A stretch of 64,000 nucleotides of DNA from Exophiala sp. HKRS030 (Eukaryota; Ascomycota; Eurotiomycetes; Chaetothyriales; Herpotrichiellaceae), in NCBI GenBank assembly GCA_023897205.1, contig JAHWDD010000004.1:2666001-2730000 (forward strand), written 5' to 3'. Each line of letters begins with the position of its first letter. Within the stretch, counting starts at the first letter, position 1. Below are positions 58,763-64,000 of this stretch, in pieces. A program made the position numbers and the translations under genes. The notes beneath the pieces are model-generated. The model was not told where the DNA came from and did no database searches. It saw only the letters and a program-made list of their open reading frames with translations.

Positions 58763-60284
58763 TGAAACAGAAGTTTGAGGACCGCGGTTCAGTGGTTCAC
58801 TTGGTCTTGCTGCTATTGTTCACAGGGTGTTACTGAAGAGGTCCCAAATACAATGGACGAGACAGAGATAGAATACGGAGCACACACTCGCCGTGAGGCA
58901 CTCCGAGAAATTCATCCAAGTTTCTATTGTTTCTTTCCCAATGAAAGAGACTCCCAATGTTGACATTGATCAACTGATATTCCACGTGGTACCCCCTTGA
59001 GCATACTGTACAACTTGTACTCACCGTACTACGTAAAGATAAGGCACCTGGGGAGGAGGGTTGTGGAGGCAACCCACTTATTTTTCTTACACTGGGGCCC
59101 TTGGAACGTGGTTCTCCTTAGGCGTGCTCCGTACCAAGAGATTCACCTCCAGGTTGCCCTCCCCAGGCACGTCTCTTGACCTGATGCTTTCATGGGGCAT
59201 AACATGGAAAATGTGTCCACAAGAGTACGGAGTATTGTAGTATCCACCTTTTACCTCTCTTGACCACACTTCCCTTCTCTTCGTAGGAGAAGTAACAAGT
59301 AAAGCCATATATCCGCAGGAGACACTGGATGTACCACAGTTGATTGATCGTTGATCTGTCTAGTTTTGTGTCTTCCAAGGCATCCCATTCTTTTGTGTTC
59401 TTTGTTCTCGCTTCTCCGTCGAACAATCCTATCCGTTCGGAAGTATGCGCGGGACTCGTTAGCGAAGTGTTGCCCTCCATGCTCGTGCCCATATGGGATG
59501 TCTCGCTGGGATCTTGGTTCTCTTTCCCCCGACCTGGGGTACCGGACGAAGCACAGAAAGTACCAGGTCACACAACACAGTACGGTACACGCGTCCGCAC
59601 TGGGTCTTATTTTTTATCTGTCTGTCTGTCTGTCTACGGGAATATGAAAAAGCACAGGGATATACACTGTACCTAAAGTCAACGTCTGGGTTTTTCCCTT
59701 TTGAGTTTTTTTATTGCGGGTAACCATATTCCGAAGCTCCAGTCAAAGGAAAAATGGCTATTTACTCCATACCCCCGTATGGTTTTTAACATTGCTCCGT
59801 GTCAACGGAACGAGGCAGACAACACTTCATCTGTACTCCGACTGCTTGCCTCTTTCCGAAGAATCACAACCACCAGTCTACAGCACAATGTACGAACGGA
59901 CGTGTGATTGTGCAACCCGCCAATTGACGGGACAAGTGCTCCTATGTACATCCCACAGGCTGGCTACAGGGTTACAGGTTACGAGCTAGATACTCCGTAC
60001 GGGGAGAATCGCTCCAATTCCAACCATATCAATCGACCGCTGTTGTAGGTAGGTTACGACGACTACTACTACTACTCCTCCTCCGTGTGTGGTTCACCAG
60101 ACTTCCTCGTATTGTTCGACCACTCACTCAACTCCCCTTGATCACAACGCGGCATCACTCTGAGTATCCAACTCTTCCACTCACTCCATACTCGTGATTC
60201 ATTTCGGGGGCCGAACCAATATTGTACTTTTCAATTCCCATACCGACATCAGCAGAAGCATTCAAAAGGTAACAAGAAGCGACA
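58763..60284. other. Intergenic; P450 promoter region
   Basis: No gene. Contains a (TCTG)n tract at 59617-59634, an (ACT)n tract near 60060-60075, and TACGGAGTA/TACTCCGTA at 59226 and 59991. Confidence 0.55.
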
Positions 60285-62571
60285 ATGATCACGACAAACA
60301 TACTCGCCCTGGGGCTTCTAGGCGTATCCATCACTTTTGTCGTTGTTTCTTTCCTTCGTTCGGCCTTCACCGAAGGTCTTCGAGACATCCCTGGTCCATT
60401 GGGTTCTCGATTTTTGGGTATTCAAAGGGTCCGTATGACTCGGAGTGGCGATGCTCCAAGACACCATCGAGCATTGCACGAAAAGTATGGGAGTGTCGTC
60501 AGGATAGCACCGGGTCATGTTTCGATATCGGATCCGGCCATGGTCCCGGTCATATATGGCATCAATTCGAAATTCACAAAGGTGCGTCCCTGAATGCCCA
60601 GTTGTTGTTGTTGTTGTTGTATGAATACTCCAACTCCCAAGAAAGGGAAGTCCCAACGTGCTGTGACGACAAAAACGAGGGTCGAGCTTGTTGCTTACTT
60701 GTTTTACAATGTCAAAAAGTCAATGTTTTATTCCCTATCAGACGCCTACTTTGACGGTCGACGCATGGAAACAATCTTTTCGACCCGTAGTGCAGAGTGG
60801 CATCGATTCCTCCGGGGCCGGGTGTCACAATTATATTCCATGTCGAACCTGAGAGGTTACGAACCATACGCGGACGAATGTACGGCCATTTTTACCCGTG
60901 CCATGTACGAGTTACAAGGTCAAAGGATTGATTTTTCCGAATGGTTACAATGGTATGTTTGTGTCATACTACCCTTCCTCTCACTTCCCTTCCCACTTGA
61001 CGGTGTACCCTCAAAAGTGTGACGTGTAGAATGTATGAATTGTTGTGGTTATTATGTCGGCTCTTCTCAGCTAACCCCCCACTTTGAAAAAAAAACAGGT
61101 ACGCTTTCGATGTCATAGCATGTATCACTTTCCAAAGAAGATTCGGTTTCATGGAAGAGAAGAAGGATATTGGAGGAATGATCGAGGCCATTGGTGCTGC
61201 TTTCCCCTACATGGCGACCGTGGGACAATTGCCGTTTCTTCACCCTTGGCTCAGGGGCAACAAGAAACTCATGTCTCTTTTGAAGAAGATGAGACCCAAC
61301 ACACCAAATCCAATGGCAGATATCCTCAAGGTGCCTTGACCTTTCCTGGTTTTCCCTCTTCACTTTCCTGATGTGAGTGTTCGCCTTTTGCTGATTAGTT
61401 GAGTGGTTAGATCACCGAAGACGAAATCGCCAGGTATGATCGTCAACTCTATGACAAGGAGAGTACGAGAACAGACTTTCTCGCCCAGTTACGTGCAAAG
61501 GAGGAAAAGACGGGGAGAATGCCACATGCTGATCTTGTCATGCACCTGTCAAGTAATCTGTAAGTTTATATCGAGCAGGACCCGGCACACCCCCGTACAG
61601 CTGTGATACGGTACACATGCGTGCTGACAGATCTCGTGTCTTGTAGTCTCGCAGGAAGTGACACGACGGCCATCGTATTGAGAGCATGCTTTTATTACCT
61701 CCTCAAAAACCCCAGATGTTACACCAAACTCGTGGCCGAGATTGACGAGGCCGACGCTTCGGGTCGTTTGTCGAGATTCGTATCTCATGAAGAATCATTG
61801 AGACTCAGATACTTGTACGTTTTTTTGTTTTTCGGTGCTTGTATCGATTTGTCGACATGTTTTTCGCCTCCCCTTTTTGGGTTTTTTTTTCTCTCTTCCT
61901 ATTTTATCTTTCCAAATGACGAGGACAAAAATCTCACCATTCTGATTTGCTTTCTCTGCTTCTAGCCAAGCTGCACTCAAAGAAGTGATGCGTCTACACC
62001 CAGGTGTGGCGTTGATCCTCGAACGGATCGTACCCGAAGGTGGAATGAGTGTGAACAACTATTACATCCCGGCCGGAACCAACGTCGGGGTCAACCCTGC
62101 CGTGATACATCACGACAAGACCATCTACGGAGTGGACGCCGACGACTTCAGACCGGAGCGTTGGCTCGAGGCTGGTGAAGATCAGATCAAGGCGATGGAC
62201 AGGAACCTCCTTACAGTATGTCCTTTCCTTTGCCCAACGCTTTTTTGGCTTTTTTCTTTGTGTACACTGTTTTCTTCTTCTCTCTTTTTTTGGGCTTCTC
62301 GCCACCTACCTTTTTCGCGGACCTGGCTCCATCTGACCTTTCACTAACCAATTTTTTTTTGTTCAAGTTTGGTCATGGTTCTCGTACCTGCGTCGGGAAA
62401 AACATATCACTCATGGAAATGGGAAAGTTCGTGCCGCAGATTCTACGATACTTTGACGTGGAATGGGCCTCGGATAAATCGGAATGGACCGCAAAGGCAG
62501 AATGGTTGTGGAGACAGTCTGATGTGTTTGTGAGAGTGTACCCGAGGAAAGGCAAGGAACAGTTTCGATAG
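60285..62571 (+). CDS. Cytochrome P450 (pisatin-demethylase-like group)
   Basis: Seven exons (60285-60581, 60720-60952, 61099-61330, 61411-61559, 61647-61814, 61966-62215, 62368-62571) close in phase to 510 residues, a normal P450 length. An N-terminal membrane anchor (ILALGLLGVSITFVVVSFL) precedes the proline hinge IPGPLGSRFLG. Catalytic landmarks are LAGSDTTAIV (I-helix oxygen-activation motif), KEVMRLHP (ExxR), FRPERWLEAG (the PERF region) and FGHGSRTCVGKNISLMEMGK (heme-binding, with the ligand Cys). The AGYGS-like spacing, and HRALHEKYGSVVRIAPGHVS early on, resemble fungal monooxygenases of the pisatin-demethylase/benzoate-hydroxylase type; the substrate is unknown. Same strand as the MFS gene. 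Confidence 0.9.
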
Positions 62572-63156
62572 AAGTGCGGATAGTCATACGGAGTTGTCAG
62601 TATCCATCCCTAGAATACAAGTAGATACTCCGTACTCCTCACCCAGCAACGGTAGCAGCGTAACCCGGTTATTACATAATCAGTCTAAACGATTCACCGA
62701 CTACTGTACGGATTACTCCCTACGTAGAGATTTGCAGACCGACTCGAGGGTTTGGTTGATTGAATCCATTCTCGCTATGCTATCGTATTGATGTCTAGAC
62801 CTATTGTAGAATGAGCAAAAAGGGAAAAACTTTCTGTATCATGCAACTTTGCTTTTTTTTTCTTGGTGGTAATATCTTGAGAAAAGCAAGCTCATTGTCG
62901 TTCGTTCACTTCGTCAGCCAGGACCAACACCCCAGTCTTTTGTTGCTGTCCATGTTGGCGAGCAAAAAAGGACTTCCTGGCACTTTCTCTCAACAAATAT
63001 TGCCCCAACCCCAAACTGCTTCATCTTTGGTGGGAAATCACTACGACCTTCTGATTTATCGTCTCGCTAACCCAAATTCCTAACCTCGCCGTGATTCCAT
63101 TGAACAAGAGAGACAGAGGCGTGACTTCCGACACCATTTGGAAGGGTGCGTGCCGT
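62572..63156. other. Intergenic between convergent genes
   Basis: 585 bp with one TACTCCGTA at 62626; no gene seen. Confidence 0.55.

Positions 63157-64000
<844 letters not shown>

Overview
The window is nuclear DNA of a filamentous ascomycete (Pezizomycotina). The evidence is the short introns (mostly 45-110 nt, GT..AG, with CTAAC/CTGAC-type branch points) and the gene families present: fungal Zn-cluster-type regulator, TRI12-family MFS pump, fungal P450, NBR1 receptor, GPI-anchored Thr-rich wall protein and INO80 Iec3. A eurotiomycete-like fungus is my guess, not shown. Gene models were built by reading splice sites and reading frames by eye; homology names come from recognised family motifs, not from searches.

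Layout. 1-10.8 kb is mostly conserved housekeeping: VPS41 (HOPS; minus, runs off the left edge), an RMD1/Mrx10-like mitochondrial DUF155 protein, a GPI-anchored wall protein, a 92-residue two-membrane-helix protein whose stop lies 19 nt before the start of GPI1 (PIG-Q), then GPI1 and a 59-residue zinc-ribbon protein. 10.8-16.9 kb is an accessory, decaying stretch: a fungal transcription-factor-like gene with no recognisable zinc cluster, and a membrane-protein gene broken by two -1 frameshifts.

16.9-51.4 kb is again a conserved block: trifunctional C1-THF synthase divergent from eIF3i (TIF34), an SRPBCC protein, a small single-helix membrane protein, an atypical protein kinase, OSH3, IEC3 divergent from NOP13, a Barentsz/CASC3-like exon-junction protein, the autophagy receptor NBR1, IFRD, a PAP2-type membrane protein and a low-complexity membrane protein.

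51.4-62.6 kb is a second accessory island: a transporter-like C-terminal fragment, a kinase pseudogene and an unknown gene each interrupted by an in-frame TAG, then an apparently intact TRI12-type MFS transporter and an intact P450. The right edge returns to housekeeping with the Ran GTPase (minus, runs off the right edge). No tRNA, rRNA, CRISPR array or intact transposon was seen.

The most interesting item is the tiny membrane protein packed against GPI1. GPI1 is a subunit of the GPI-GlcNAc transferase, whose known tiny subunit (Eri1/PIG-Y) is also a two-helix protein of about 70 residues, so the pair could be a co-transcribed complex module. This is inference and is stated as such.
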